Positions 1 to 9,259 of a stretch of DNA of 12,314 bases are shown one piece after another. The stretch covers positions 1 to 12,314 of the forward strand of contig CADDYT010000175.1 in the NCBI GenBank assembly GCA_902810755.1, given 5' to 3'. A program made the position numbers and the translations under genes. Positions within the stretch are counted from its first letter, which is position 1. Every line of letters starts with the position of its first letter. Under the pieces are notes generated by a model. The model was not told the DNA's origin and searched no databases. It worked only from the letters and a program-made list of their open reading frames with translations. Source of the DNA: Chloroflexota bacterium. Lineage in GTDB: Bacteria; Chloroflexota; Ktedonobacteria; Ktedonobacterales; Ktedonobacteraceae.

Positions 1-1
1 T

Positions 2-1336
2 GCGCCCGACGAGCGACTTCCCTGGGGTGAAACGGTTCTGGTAGGCCTGCAACACGTGCTGGCTATGTTCGGCTCGACGGTGCTGGCCCCGATCATTATG
101 GGCTTCGATCCAAATACCGCAATTTTCTTCTCTGGCATTGGCACGCTCATCTTTTTCTTCGTCGTGGGAGGCCGCGTTCCCAGCTACCTGGGTTCCAGTT
201 TCTCCTTCATCGCTGTCATCCTGACGGCAACCCACTATGCCGGAACGGGGCCAAACCCCAACCTGGGCGTGGCGCTGGGCGGCATTATCGCTGCTGGCGT
301 CGTCTATGGTATCATCGCTCTCATTGTCATGCTGGCCGGTTACAGGTGGATTGAGGTACTGATGCCGCCGGTCGTCACAGGCGCGGTCGTCATGGCGATT
401 GGTCTGAACCTTGCCCCCGTCGCCATTGCTGACTCCAGCGGCAGCTGGTTTAACGGCTGGATGGCCATTATTACCGTGCTGGCCACCGCTGCCGTCGCCG
501 TCTACGCGCCGGGGCCGCTGCGCCGCCTGCCCATCCTGCTTGGCGGTATTATTGGCTACATCATCGACCTGATCTGCGGCGCGCTCGGTCTGGGGCCACA
601 GATCGACTTTAGCGGGCTGGAGAAGGCACCGTGGATCGGCCTGCCCCACTTCACCGCTCCCACCTTCACAGGCAACGCGATGGTGCTGATCGCTCCGGTC
701 GCAGTCATCCTCGTAGCAGAGAACACAGGCCACGTCAAAGCGGTCGCAGCGATGACCGGGCGCAATCTGGATAAGTACCTGGGTCGTTCCTTCCTGGGTG
801 ATGCCATTGCCACCATCGTCGCCGGGTTCGGCGGCGGCACCGGCGTCACGACCTATGCTGAAAATATCGGCGTGATGGCGGTGACGCGCATCTACTCGAC
901 GCTCATCTTCATCATCGCGGCTATCGTCGCCATCCTGCTGGGCTTCTGCCCCAAGTTTGGCGCGCTGATCGCCACGCTGCCCAATGGCGCACCCGGCGTG
1001 CTTGGCGGGCTGGCAGTAGTCCTCTTCGGCCTGATTGCCGCGACCGGCGGGCGCATCTGGGTTGAGAACAAAGTTGACTTCTCAAAGGGCCGCAATCTGA
1101 TCACGGCGGCTGTCGCGCTAACAGTCGGCGCTGGCATGGTCGGCAACTCCGGCCTCGTCATCGGCGGCTTCACCATCGGCGGCATCGGTGTGGCTACCTT
1201 CGGATCCATCATCCTCTACCAGCTCCTGCGCGAGCGTAACCCACAGCCCGACGAAGCTGTCGAGGCTGACGCGGCTGTTTTTGCCCCACCATCCGACGAG
1301 CCTCCTGCCAGCAATCCCTCTTCCGGCCAGGAATAG
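2..1336 (+). CDS. RutG-like NCS2 pyrimidine/purine permease (5' partial)
   Basis: Integral inner-membrane transporter of the nucleobase:cation symporter-2 family, which imports uracil, xanthine or related bases by proton symport. The frame is open from base 2 with no start codon before it, so the N-terminus lies outside the window; a GTG at 56 is internal. The visible 444 residues begin APDERLPWGE and carry the family blocks GGRVPSYLGSS, MPPVVTGAVVMAIGLNLAP, APVAVILVAENTGHVKAV and TTYAENIGVMAV. The two Glu of the AEN motifs (about residues 240 and 287 of the visible part) correspond to the substrate-site glutamates of UraA. The blocks resemble E. coli RutG more than UraA, as far as I recall those sequences. 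About 20 N-terminal residues seem to be missing. The C-terminal tail is acidic and Pro-rich. The exact substrate cannot be told; no rut operon genes are in view. A strong hairpin follows. Confidence 0.93.
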   Translation, partial: APDERLPWGETVLVGLQHVLAMFGSTVLAPIIMGFDPNTAIFFSGIGTLIFFFVVGGRVPSYLGSSFSFIAVILTATHYAGTGPNPNLGVALGGIIAAGVVYGIIALIVMLAGYRWIEVLMPPVVTGAVVMAIGLNLAPVAIADSSGSWFNGWMAIITVLATAAVAVYAPGPLRRLPILLGGIIGYIIDLICGALGLGPQIDFSGLEKAPWIGLPHFTAPTFTGNAMVLIAPVAVILVAENTGHVKAVAAMTGRNLDKYLGRSFLGDAIATIVAGFGGGTGVTTYAENIGVMAVTRIYSTLIFIIAAIVAILLGFCPKFGALIATLPNGAPGVLGGLAVVLFGLIAATGGRIWVENKVDFSKGRNLITAAVALTVGAGMVGNSGLVIGGFTIGGIGVATFGSIILYQLLRERNPQPDEAVEADAAVFAPPSDEPPASNPSSGQE

Positions 1337-1364
1337 TGTTACCGGCAAAAGAGTGTGTTACAGC

Positions 1365-1404
1365 AAGCCACCACCGACCGCGAAGGAGCGGTCGGTGGTG
1401 GCTT
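1365..1404 (+). terminator. 16-bp perfect hairpin after the permease gene
   Basis: Arms 1365-1380 and 1389-1404 are perfectly complementary (AAGCCACCACCGACCG and its reverse complement), with an 8-nt spacer whose ends can pair further. It begins 28 bases after the permease stop. No T run follows, so it may be a terminator without a U tract or an mRNA 3'-end stabiliser. Confidence 0.6.
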
Positions 1405-1558
1405 ACGTAGCAAGAAATAATGTATGCATGGAGAAACCTGTTCATCCCGAGCGCCAGGCATCGGCAAGGAAAGGCAAATCCGGACTGGCAAACAAACTTC
1501 ACCCGTTTGAAGTATATCAGATTTTTCCTGTGCTTATGAGGAATCAAGAGGCGCGACG

Positions 1559-1567
1559 TGGTACAAT
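1559..1567 (+). promoter_or_regulatory. Extended -10 promoter for the dehydratase gene
   Basis: TGGTACAAT fits the extended -10 form TGnTANNNT; transcription would start near 1574, about 43 nt before the ATG at 1617. No convincing -35 box is seen upstream, which is acceptable for extended -10 promoters. This is a pattern call only. The rest of the 1337-1616 gap shows nothing else beyond the hairpin at 1365-1404. Confidence 0.4.
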
Positions 1568-1616
1568 ACGGGAATGAGGCCATGACAATCTTAGAGATGC
1601 TAGCTGGAGTTTTATC

Positions 1617-2588
1617 ATGCCAGAGTATGCTTCCGCCCCTGCATTGACAGGCGCTTATATCTCGTCCGTCTGGGAAACGCTTCCTGCTCATGTACGGCCA
1701 ACACTGCTGCTGCCCGGTACAGTGCTTTCTGAGCGGTTGGGTTGTGAGGTGACTATTGCCAGCGAGACCTTCCAGTACACGGGCAGCTTTAAATTCCGCG
1801 CGGCCTACAACCTGCTATCGAGCATTCCACAGCAGCGCGTCGTAACCGCCTCTTCCGGCAATTTCGGGCAGGCCGTCGCCTACGCCAGCAAACTTCTGGG
1901 CAAGACCTGCACCGTCGTCATGCCCTCGACCTCAGCACAGGTGAAGATCGACGCCGTGAAATCCTATGGTGGCATCGTCGATCTGATCGATGTGCGTGAG
2001 GTCAGCCGTGCCGAGCGCGTGCAGCAACTTTTAGCAGAGCAGCCGGGCGCATTCCAGGCCCAGGCGTATGACGATTACCGCGTGGTCGCAGGCAATTCCA
2101 CGCTCGGCCAGGATATTTTTGCCACATCAGATGTCGATATACTTATCGTTCCCGTTGGCGGCGGCGGCCTCATTTCAGGCCAGGTCATCGCCCGCGACCA
2201 TCTGCGCGCGAAAACAGAGATCATCGGCGCGGAGCCGTTGCCGGGCAACGATGCGGCCCGTTCGCTCCACAGCGGACACCTGGTGCGCAACGAGCAGGAA
2301 CCCGCAACCGTTGCTGACGGCGCTCGCACGGTTAGCCTGGGCAACCTCAACTGGGAAATCATCCGACAGGGCGTCTCCGACATCATTGAGGTGCCTGACG
2401 AATTAACGCTGGAAGCTCTACGCCAGTACTTTCGTTACGCCAACCTCAAAGTCGAGCCAACCGGCGCGCTCTCCCTCGCTGCGCTGCTCGCCTATCCTGA
2501 ACGCTTCGCAGGCAAGCGCGTCTGCTGCATCGTCAGCGGTGGCAACGTCGATCCAGCGGTGTACGCGCAGGCCTTGATGAGCAGCTAA
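1617..2588 (+). CDS. PLP-dependent threonine/serine dehydratase-like enzyme
   Basis: Fold-type II PLP enzyme of 323 residues, the size of catabolic threonine dehydratase or serine racemase; such enzymes deaminate Thr/Ser to 2-oxo acids in the cytoplasm. The PLP Schiff-base lysine is Lys59 in TGSFKFRAA, the SSGN loop is at 79-82, the phosphate-binding glycine loop PVGGGGLISG is at 179-188, and the SGGN motif near the C-terminus supplies the Ser that contacts the PLP ring nitrogen. There is no C-terminal ACT domain, so feedback control by isoleucine is not expected. The block after SSGN reads FGQAVA, whereas usual dehydratases have HAQG/HAQA, so the substrate may differ. The ATG at 1617 has TGGAG at 1605-1609. 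It is a single-gene unit between an extended -10 and a hairpin. Racemase or another beta-elimination activity is possible. Confidence 0.88.
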   Translation: MPEYASAPALTGAYISSVWETLPAHVRPTLLLPGTVLSERLGCEVTIASETFQYTGSFKFRAAYNLLSSIPQQRVVTASSGNFGQAVAYASKLLGKTCTVVMPSTSAQVKIDAVKSYGGIVDLIDVREVSRAERVQQLLAEQPGAFQAQAYDDYRVVAGNSTLGQDIFATSDVDILIVPVGGGGLISGQVIARDHLRAKTEIIGAEPLPGNDAARSLHSGHLVRNEQEPATVADGARTVSLGNLNWEIIRQGVSDIIEVPDELTLEALRQYFRYANLKVEPTGALSLAALLAYPERFAGKRVCCIVSGGNVDPAVYAQALMSS

Positions 2589-2607
2589 ACAAGATATACC
2601 CTGCAGT

Positions 2608-2645
2608 GAGCCTTTAGCCTTTGTTCATTCCCCGGCTAAAGGCTC
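2608..2645 (+). terminator. Intrinsic terminator between convergent genes
   Basis: A perfect 12-bp stem (GAGCCTTTAGCC at 2608-2619 with GGCTAAAGGCTC at 2634-2645) and a 14-nt loop, followed by TTT on the + strand. It starts 20 bases after the dehydratase stop and lies 25 bases before the end of the convergent gene, so it could serve both, though only the + side has T residues. Confidence 0.7.
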
Positions 2646-2669
2646 TTTCCTGTGTATCACATACTCTTA

Positions 2670-3995
2670 CTATGGCTGCGGCGGATAGATAGACAGGTTC
2701 GAGAAGGTTGCAGCCGCGCCGGGAGTTGTACCCTGCACGTTGGAGACGAAAAGGGCAATGGAGCCGCTGGTGTAGCTGCTATCCGTCACTGAGGCGATAG
2801 TCTGACCATTGACGATGAAGGTCATGCCGGGACCATTGGCGATGATGGTAAGATGGTTCATGCCGCCAGCTTTGTGAATGGCGCTGTTACTGTTATAGTT
2901 TACCAGGGGATTGCTGGTTGTATTGCCGTTTGCATCTACTGTTCCCTTAAAGACAGCGTATGTACCATCCCCGTAGATTTCAAAGCGATAGTCGGTTGCC
3001 AGCTCGCTGTTCTGGTTTGAGGCGGCTCGAATATAGACCCCGTAGCCATTATCCTGCGTTCCCTTTGAGAGAACTGCATCAACGGAGAGCCGGAAATTGC
3101 TGAAAGCTTTGTTGCTCGGCACCAGTTCGGGCAGCAAACGGTTTTCGTCATCTTCTAAAATGAGCGTGCCACCGCCAACCTTGACGGAAAACTTGCCCGG
3201 CTCGCTGGTCAGATCCCAGCCGCTGTTATTATTCTGGAATGTGTCGCTAAAAAGCGGGGGAACGCTGGGGGTTGCCGTTGGCGTCGGTGTCGTTGCTGTT
3301 GTTGTGGGCGTACTATGATGCTTCAGATAGGTATATGCTCCGAAACTGCCGCCAACCAGCACAAGCAAGAGTACAATCACGCCGATCATCAGGCCAATTT
3401 TCGGCTTGCGTTTCTGCGATGGTGGCTGATTAAAGCCGCCCGGCTGGTAGCCATTCGTCTGGAAGGCTCCGGGCATTGCCTGCGGCACTTGCGGCGAAGA
3501 CCCGTAAAATCCCTGTTGCGCAGGCGGAGCAGATGTTCCGTAATATGCGGAGTTCGTGCCGGGCATGCCATACATATTGTTCGGGTTCGATGGGGAAGAT
3601 TGGCTACCCGAACCAGGCGCACCATAGAAATTCCCCTGCCCGAATTGCTGGCCAGGTTGTCCACCCGGCCAGAATTGGCCAGACGGGCCACCGGGATTTG
3701 CCGCTTGAGCCGGAGCATAATCAGGATAAGATGGGCTTGATGGTTGTGATTGGGCAAAGGTACCGGAAAAGGGCTGCTGTGGTACAGACTGCCCCCACTG
3801 GCCCTCTGCAAACTGGTTCTGACCATAGGCAGTCTGCCCCTGTGACGCGGGTGTCCCCCAGGACATATTCGATGAAAACGACTGTTGATTGTAATAGCCG
3901 CAATTCCTGCACTGCGCTTCATTGGGGGAAAGCGGTTGGCCACAGCGCAGGCAGACCTGGGTTGACGTTCCCCCGTAAGGATACATCGAGGACAT
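2670..3995 (-). CDS. Zinc-ribbon, single-TM protein with outer LamG/DUF1080-like domain
   Basis: A 441-residue protein of unknown function. A CxxC...CxxC zinc ribbon (Cys15, 18, 29, 32) opens it. Next is a long low-complexity region rich in Gln, Gly, Pro, Ser and Tyr (about 35-190), then a basic KRKPK stop and one membrane segment (about 199-222). A Thr/Pro stalk (229-247) follows, then a beta-rich domain (about 248-441) with the SDTFQNNNSGW opening and NHLTIIANG / FIVNGQ strands typical of concanavalin-like DUF1080/LamG modules. The Lys-rich side of the TM suggests ribbon inside, beta domain outside. Start: the longest frame begins at a TTG (4001), but GGGAGGG at 4010-4004 is only 2 nt from it and 8 nt from the ATG at 3995, so ATG 3995 is preferred. 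It is transcribed alone, convergent with the dehydratase. This architecture is common in Ktedonobacteria, where its role is not known to me. Confidence 0.85.
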   Translation of the reverse strand: MSSMYPYGGTSTQVCLRCGQPLSPNEAQCRNCGYYNQQSFSSNMSWGTPASQGQTAYGQNQFAEGQWGQSVPQQPFSGTFAQSQPSSPSYPDYAPAQAANPGGPSGQFWPGGQPGQQFGQGNFYGAPGSGSQSSPSNPNNMYGMPGTNSAYYGTSAPPAQQGFYGSSPQVPQAMPGAFQTNGYQPGGFNQPPSQKRKPKIGLMIGVIVLLLVLVGGSFGAYTYLKHHSTPTTTATTPTPTATPSVPPLFSDTFQNNNSGWDLTSEPGKFSVKVGGGTLILEDDENRLLPELVPSNKAFSNFRLSVDAVLSKGTQDNGYGVYIRAASNQNSELATDYRFEIYGDGTYAVFKGTVDANGNTTSNPLVNYNSNSAIHKAGGMNHLTIIANGPGMTFIVNGQTIASVTDSSYTSGSIALFVSNVQGTTPGAAATFSNLSIYPPQP

Positions 3996-4042
3996 ACACA
4001 AGACCCTCCCGGATTATCGGTACTTTGCTCTTCATAACGAGC

Positions 4043-4071
4043 AATATCTCATAACGCAGACTGTTTGTCTA
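4043..4071 (-). promoter_or_regulatory. Sigma70-type promoter of the zinc-ribbon gene, with direct repeats
   Basis: On the minus strand TAGACA (4071-4066) and GATATT (4048-4043) are separated by 17 bp; transcription would start near 4036, about 40 nt before the ATG at 3995. Two exact copies of CGTTATGA (4056-4049 and 4039-4032) flank the -10 box with a 17-bp pitch and may be an operator. No clear terminator for the upstream operon is seen in 4002-4098. Confidence 0.4.
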
Positions 4072-4098
4072 CTGGCATAGCCTATCTGGGTATGTCAG

Positions 4099-6497
4099 CT
4101 ACCGGCTCTTTTCCTGCGCCTGCTTGAGCAGCTCATAAACCTTACAGGGGTGCAGGGGCATTTCACGCACACGCAGCCCGAAAGGAGCGAGCGCATCGTC
4201 GATAGCCGAAGCGAAGAGGGCCGGGACGGGAATCACACCCGCCTCGCCCGCACCCTTCATGCCCAGCGGGTTGAGCGGCGAAGGCGTCTCAACATGACCG
4301 ACGATGATAGGGGGAACCTCCGCCGCCGTTGGCAGGAGATAGTCCATGAAGCTGGCGTTGATGATCTGGCCCTCTTCGTTGTAGACCAGCCGCTCGAAGA
4401 ACGCGCCGCCGATGCCCTGCGCAACGCCGCCATGCACCTGCCCCTCGACCACCATCGGGTTGATAACGCGCCCGCAGTCATGCACCGCCGCGTACTTGAG
4501 GAACGAGACCATGCCGGTCTTCGGGTCAACCTCGATAATGGCTCCATGCACGCCACTGGCAAAGCTGGCATGCGGTGGGCTGTAAAACTCGGTGGCCTCA
4601 AGGCCTGGCCCGCCGCGTTCCTGGGGCAGAGCAGGACCCGGACGGGGACCGGCCAGCTTCATCGACATCAGCTTGCGGGCATTTTCGCCATAGGAGTAGC
4701 GCAAGGGGTTGGCGGAGATCGCCACCTGACCGAGCGTGAGCGAACGATGTGGCGCGTCCCTGACGAATACTTTGCCATCGGCCAGTTCGATATCGTCGGG
4801 TGAAGCCTCGAACAGGTCGGCAGCCACCTGTTTCGCCTTCTCGCGCACCTTGACCGCTGCCAGGTACGCCGCCGAGCCTGCTACCGTGGCGGCGCGACTG
4901 GCATAGGTTCCCATCCCCCAGTAAAATGCCTGCGAGTCGCCGGTTGTGACCATGATATCTTCCGGCCTCACGCCAAGCTCGTCGGCCACGATCTGCGCGA
5001 AAGTTGTGTAGTGTGCCTGCCCCTGTGTGGTGATGCCGGTAGAGACAAAGACGCGCCCATCCGACTCTACCCGCACGTGCGCTCCCTCGTATGGCCCGAT
5101 GGACGTTCCCTCGACATAGTAGCCAACGCCGATACCCAGGTAACGCCCCTGCTTACGGGCCTGCTCCTGCATCTGCGGAAAGTTCTCGTAGTCCAGCATC
5201 GCCTTGAGCTTATCGAGTCCTGCCTGGTAGTTGCCGCTATCGTACTTCGTGGGGCCGCCATCCTGATAGACCAGGCCAACATCCCAGGGGAACTCGTCCG
5301 GCTGGATAAAGTTGCGTTCGCGCACCGTCAGTCGATCCATCTGTAGCTCGCGGGCGATGCCATCCATGATGCGCTCCATCACAAAGACGGCATGCGGTCG
5401 CCCGGCTCCCCGGTAGGGACTGACAGGCACTTTGTTGGTATACAGCACGGTAAATTCGCTGTAGTAGTTCCTCAGGCGATACGGACCCGGCAGTGAACAG
5501 GCGGTGATGATCGGGACGATGATGCCATAGGGTGTATAGGCACCCGTGTCGTGCAGGAAGGTATCGCGCACCGCCAGCAACATTCCCTGGTCATCGAAAG
5601 CATATTCCACTTCGTGATACTGGCCGCGCTCCTGATTGGATGAGATAAAGTTTTCGCGGCGGTCCTCAATCCACTTGACGGGGCGACCAAGCCGGATGGC
5701 GGCAAACGGGGCCAGAATTTCTTCGGGATAGAACATCATAATCTTGGTGCCGAAGCCTCCGCCCACGTCAGGCGCAGTCACGTGTACTTTGTGTTCGGGC
5801 AGATGGAAAATAGCAGCCAGCCCGTTGCGAATGGGAATCGGTCCCTGCGTGGAAATCCAGCAGGTGAGGGTTCCGGTATGGGCCTCCCAGCGCGCTACGA
5901 TGCCACGCCCCTCCATCGGCATGGCCGCACCGCGTTCTATGTAAAACTGCTCTTTGATCACATGTGGCGCGCTGGCAAAAACGCTATCCGGCTCGCCGAC
6001 GACCTGCACAAGGTGAGCCGCGATATTCTCAGGCACATCCTCATGAACAAGAGGCGCGTTCTCTGCGGCGGCAACCTCGAGACTGTGGACAACAGGCAGC
6101 GGCTCATACTCTACATCGATCAGGTCGAGCGCGTCCTCAGCGGTGTAGCGACTGTCGGCGACGACAAAGGCCACAGCTTCGCCGACATAGCGAACATCCT
6201 TAGCGGCAAGTGGAAGCTGCGTGCGTGGCTGTGTCAGGGCGTGATGCGGCACCAGCAGGGGAGAGGGTTCCAGTAAATCTCCGAGATCGGCGGCAGTATA
6301 GACGGCATAGACGCCGGGCAGGGAAAGGGCTGCGCTGGTATCGATGTTGAGGATACGTGCGCGCGCATGAGGGCTGCGCAAGACGGCGGCATGGAGCATT
6401 TCGGGCAGATCGATATCATCGACATAGGTGCCTTTGCCGCGCAGCAGGCGTGGGTCTTCTGTGCGCTGAACGGGTGCGCCAAACCAGCGTGTTGCCA

Positions 6498-6498
<1 letters not shown>
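4099..6498 (-). CDS. Molybdopterin-binding (large) subunit of form II CO/xanthine dehydrogenase-family hydroxylase
   Basis: Catalytic Mo subunit of a three-component (L-M-S) molybdenum hydroxylase, 799 residues, the usual CoxL length. It opens with FGAPVQRTEDPRLLRGKGTYVDDI, typical of the family. Mo-cofactor contacts include GGGFGTK (246-252), and the conserved C-terminal KGAGEAG (748-754) holds the catalytic base Glu752. The active-site loop reads PYRGAGR (361-367). True CO dehydrogenases (form I) carry AYRCSFR with the Cys that binds copper; the Cys is absent here, so this is form II and the substrate is probably an N-heterocycle, aldehyde or other compound rather than CO. The start ATG overlaps the stop of the 2Fe-2S gene (TAATG), with a strong GGAGGTGG at 6510-6503. 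It is third and last in the M-S-L operon. No maturation genes (coxD/E/F, mobA-like) follow. Confidence 0.94.
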
Positions 6499-7019
<521 letters not shown>

Positions 7020-7033
7020 ATCGCGTCTGCTTT

Positions 7034-7906
7034 CTAGTGTTCGCGCCGCTCCCATGCGGCCTTGAGAACACGTTTTGTCAATTCGGAGGTAAGAGCGCGC
7101 CGGTAGTCAGCGGTAGCATGCACATCTTCCATATCCTCGCTGACCAGATCACGAGCCAGTTCGGCGGCCTGATCGAGTGTTTGCTCGTCCAGCGTTGAGC
7201 CGATCAGCGCCTGCTCCACCTGCCGCGCCCGCACCGGCGCCCCGGCAATGCCCAGATAGGCGATGTGCGCGGCCATACAGCGATCATCCAGGCCAGGAGT
7301 TAGCACGGCAACAGCGCCGACCAGCGCGTAGTCGCCAGAGCGGCGAGCAAATTCCAGAAACGACCAGCCGGCCTGCGGCGGAATCCAGGGGAAACGCGCC
7401 TCAGAAACCATCTCGCCCGCTTCAATAGCGGTAGAAAGATAGCCGGTGAAGAATTCTTCTGCTTTCAGTACTCGTTCGCCGCGCGCGCTTTCCAGCACCA
7501 CCTCACCATTCAGGCAGGTGAGCAGGGCAGGCAATTCGGCAGCGGGATCGGCATGGGCAATGCTGCCAACGACCGTCCCCCGGCTGCGGATTTGCGCGTG
7601 TCCGATATGGCGTACAACCTCGATCAGCAGCGGATGATCCTGCTGCACCAGTGGCGAGCGTTCCACCTGAGCCTGGCGCACCGTTGCCCCGATGGCGAGA
7701 TAGCCGTCTTCAGGTTCGATGTAGTGCAGTTCCAGAATATGATTGATGTCAACAAGGTAGGCCGGACTCGCCAGGCGCATATTGAGCAGCGGAATCAGGC
7801 TCTGGCCCCCCGCCAGCACTTTCGTATCGTCTGCGTGCTGTTCAAGCAAAACAAGCGCCTCGTCGAGTATATGTGGGGCGCAGTACTGAAAACGTGGTGG
7901 TTTCAC
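7034..7906 (-). CDS. FAD-binding (medium) subunit of the molybdenum hydroxylase
   Basis: FAD subunit (CoxM type) that passes electrons from the 2Fe-2S subunit to the acceptor. It has 290 residues, the usual length, starting MKPPRFQYCAP. FAD-binding motifs are AGGQSL (32-37) and IRSRGTVVGSIAHADP (106-121); the second has Val where many relatives have Gly (TVGG). The start is a GTG at 7906, chosen because GGGAGGTGG (7920-7912) lies about 6 nt upstream and because the family begins at this point. The frame is open further up (ATG 7960, TTG 7990), but those would put the TTGACA box inside the gene. It is the first gene of the M-S-L operon, the order usual for cox clusters. Confidence 0.93.
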   Translation of the reverse strand: MKPPRFQYCAPHILDEALVLLEQHADDTKVLAGGQSLIPLLNMRLASPAYLVDINHILELHYIEPEDGYLAIGATVRQAQVERSPLVQQDHPLLIEVVRHIGHAQIRSRGTVVGSIAHADPAAELPALLTCLNGEVVLESARGERVLKAEEFFTGYLSTAIEAGEMVSEARFPWIPPQAGWSFLEFARRSGDYALVGAVAVLTPGLDDRCMAAHIAYLGIAGAPVRARQVEQALIGSTLDEQTLDQAAELARDLVSEDMEDVHATADYRRALTSELTKRVLKAAWERREH

Positions 7907-7961
7907 GGTTCCCACCTCCCTCGCTAAATGAACTTTTCTCCTGCTTTCAGGAATACCCATA

Positions 7962-7990
7962 AGACTAATGCTCTCCTGCTCTCCTGTCAA
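7962..7990 (-). promoter_or_regulatory. Probable promoter of the M-S-L operon, spacer made of tandem repeats
   Basis: On the minus strand a perfect TTGACA (7990-7985) is followed after 17 bp by TAGTCT (7967-7962, 3 of 6 bases matching the -10 consensus). Transcription would start near 7955, giving a leader of about 50 nt. The spacer is almost wholly two tandem copies of CAGGAGAG (7986-7979 and 7978-7971), with a third, imperfect copy CAGGAGAA at 7943-7936 in the leader. These could be binding sites for a regulator. The weak -10 suggests activator dependence, which is inference. Confidence 0.45.
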
Positions 7991-7994
7991 GCCC

Positions 7995-8043
7995 TTTGCG
8001 CCCCTTTTTCTGAGAAGAGAGAAGGATGACGATGGGGCGCAAA
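7995..8043 (-). repeat. 10-bp perfect inverted repeat between transposase and M-S-L promoter
   Basis: TTTGCGCCCC (7995-8004) and GGGGCGCAAA (8034-8043) are exact inverted copies 29 bp apart. On the minus strand this hairpin sits just after the transposase stop (8048) and just before the TTGACA box. It may terminate read-through from the transposase gene or lie at the element's end. No T run follows it on the minus strand. Confidence 0.5.
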
Positions 8044-8047
8044 TACG

Positions 8048-9259
8048 CTAGTCGCCTGCCTGCCTGCTCTGTCGCATAGAAAGAGGGCGAATGTGATGTT
8101 TTGCGGGCGTGTACAATTCCGGTTCTGGCGGCGTCTCTCCGTCACCGAGCGAGGCCAGCAGGTCAGCATCTTTGCGCAGCAGCGTGTAGATAAGCCCTGC
8201 CATTTGCCCACAGACGCGCCCGATAATGGTCATGGTTCCCTCGTACTTGCCGGTGCGAGCGTTCCAGCGCGCCTTGTCGGGAAGCAGGCGGTGGTAGAGG
8301 TCGGCCCATTTCGTCTCTTGCTGGATGGCAGCGATGGCGACGAGGTAGAGGGCCTGCTTGATGAGGTTATGCCCGCTCTTTTTGAGGGTGGAGTAGTCGA
8401 AGCTGGAGCCGGTCTGGAACTCGGTGGGCGCCCAACCGCAAAAACTTCTGAACTGGCTGCGACTCTCAAAGTTGGTGATGTTGCCCGTGTAGGCCAGTAT
8501 CGTTGCTGCGGTATTGACCCCGATACACGGAAAGGAGAGCAGGATACGCCCGGCGCGATCTTGCCGGACCAGCATCTCTATCTCGCCGGTGAGGGCGGCA
8601 ATGTGGCTTTCCAGCAAGGCAAGCTCGGTGATGAGTTGGCTTTGCTCGGTAATGAGAGCGCGGATACGGTACTCGTTACGCGTGCCGATGCTGGTAGTTG
8701 CCAGTTCCTGCAATCTCGCATAGGCAGCGTTGCCGGGGCGTCTGAAATGGCGAGTCGCAATGAGGTCAGCAAGGGACGCCTCACGTATGGCTTCTGGCGT
8801 TGGGTACGCTTTACGCAGGGCGAGCGCGGACGGACTATTGACGTTCGGGAAGACAGTCTCGATCTCTGGAAAGAGTTCGTCAGCGATAGCCGTCAACTGG
8901 TTCTTGCGCTGCGTCGTTTCGCGCTTGAGTTCGGTGCGGTGCTGCACGAGCGAGCGCAGGAGCGTGGCTGTGGGAGACGGCGGCAGGAGACGATGCACGC
9001 GCTGGGCTTTGTCCAGCATCGGGATGCGCAACTCGATCTGGTTGTAGAGGAGGACGGCGAGGGCCTGCGCGTCGCGCTTATCCGTCTTCTTGCGGGAGAC
9101 GTGTTCGCGCACGTGCATGCGGTAGACGGTGATGCCGCGTTCGTGGAGATATTGTTCGAGGGCCGCGCCGTAGTGGCCGGTGCGCTCAACGAGGACGCAG
9201 GTCTGTTCCGACCCGACCTGTCCGTGCCAGAGCTTTGAGGCGCGGGTAGCACGGCTCAT
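8048..9259 (-). pseudogene. IS110-family transposase, N-terminally truncated
   Basis: DEDD-type transposase/recombinase of the IS110 family, which uses a RuvC-like N-domain plus a C-terminal Tnp20 serine domain. Counted from the ATG at 9259, the acidic residues of VLVERTGHYG (Glu25) and KTDKRDA (Asp60, Asp63) are present, a coiled helical region follows, then the C-domain (about 240-325: SFPCIGVNTAATILAYTG, SFCGWAPTEFQTGSS, KSGHNLIKQALY) with Ser285/286 at the expected serine position. The first 50-70 residues, with the GIDV-like strand that carries the first catalytic Asp, are missing. The frame stays open to 9514, but that part is the antisense of a + strand gene and shows no transposase character. 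Homology appears to end near LWHGQVGSEQT (about 9235-9200). With one of four catalytic acids lost, it is probably inactive. A shifted N-terminus was looked for and not found. Confidence 0.82.

Noticed and set aside
1582..1647. 21-codon leader-peptide-like frame (starting MTILEMLAG) overlapping the dehydratase start
   Set aside because: Ribosome site is poor, it overlaps the gene instead of preceding it, and there is no attenuator hairpin set; probably chance.
3097..4054. Several + strand frames opposite the zinc-ribbon gene
   Set aside because: Low-complexity Gln/Gly/Pro/Thr coding on the minus strand leaves open frames opposite; none has a recognisable domain.
8093..9238. 381-codon open frame on the + strand
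   Set aside because: It is the antisense of the IS110 transposase gene; it has no domain character or ribosome site and arises from G+C-rich codon use.
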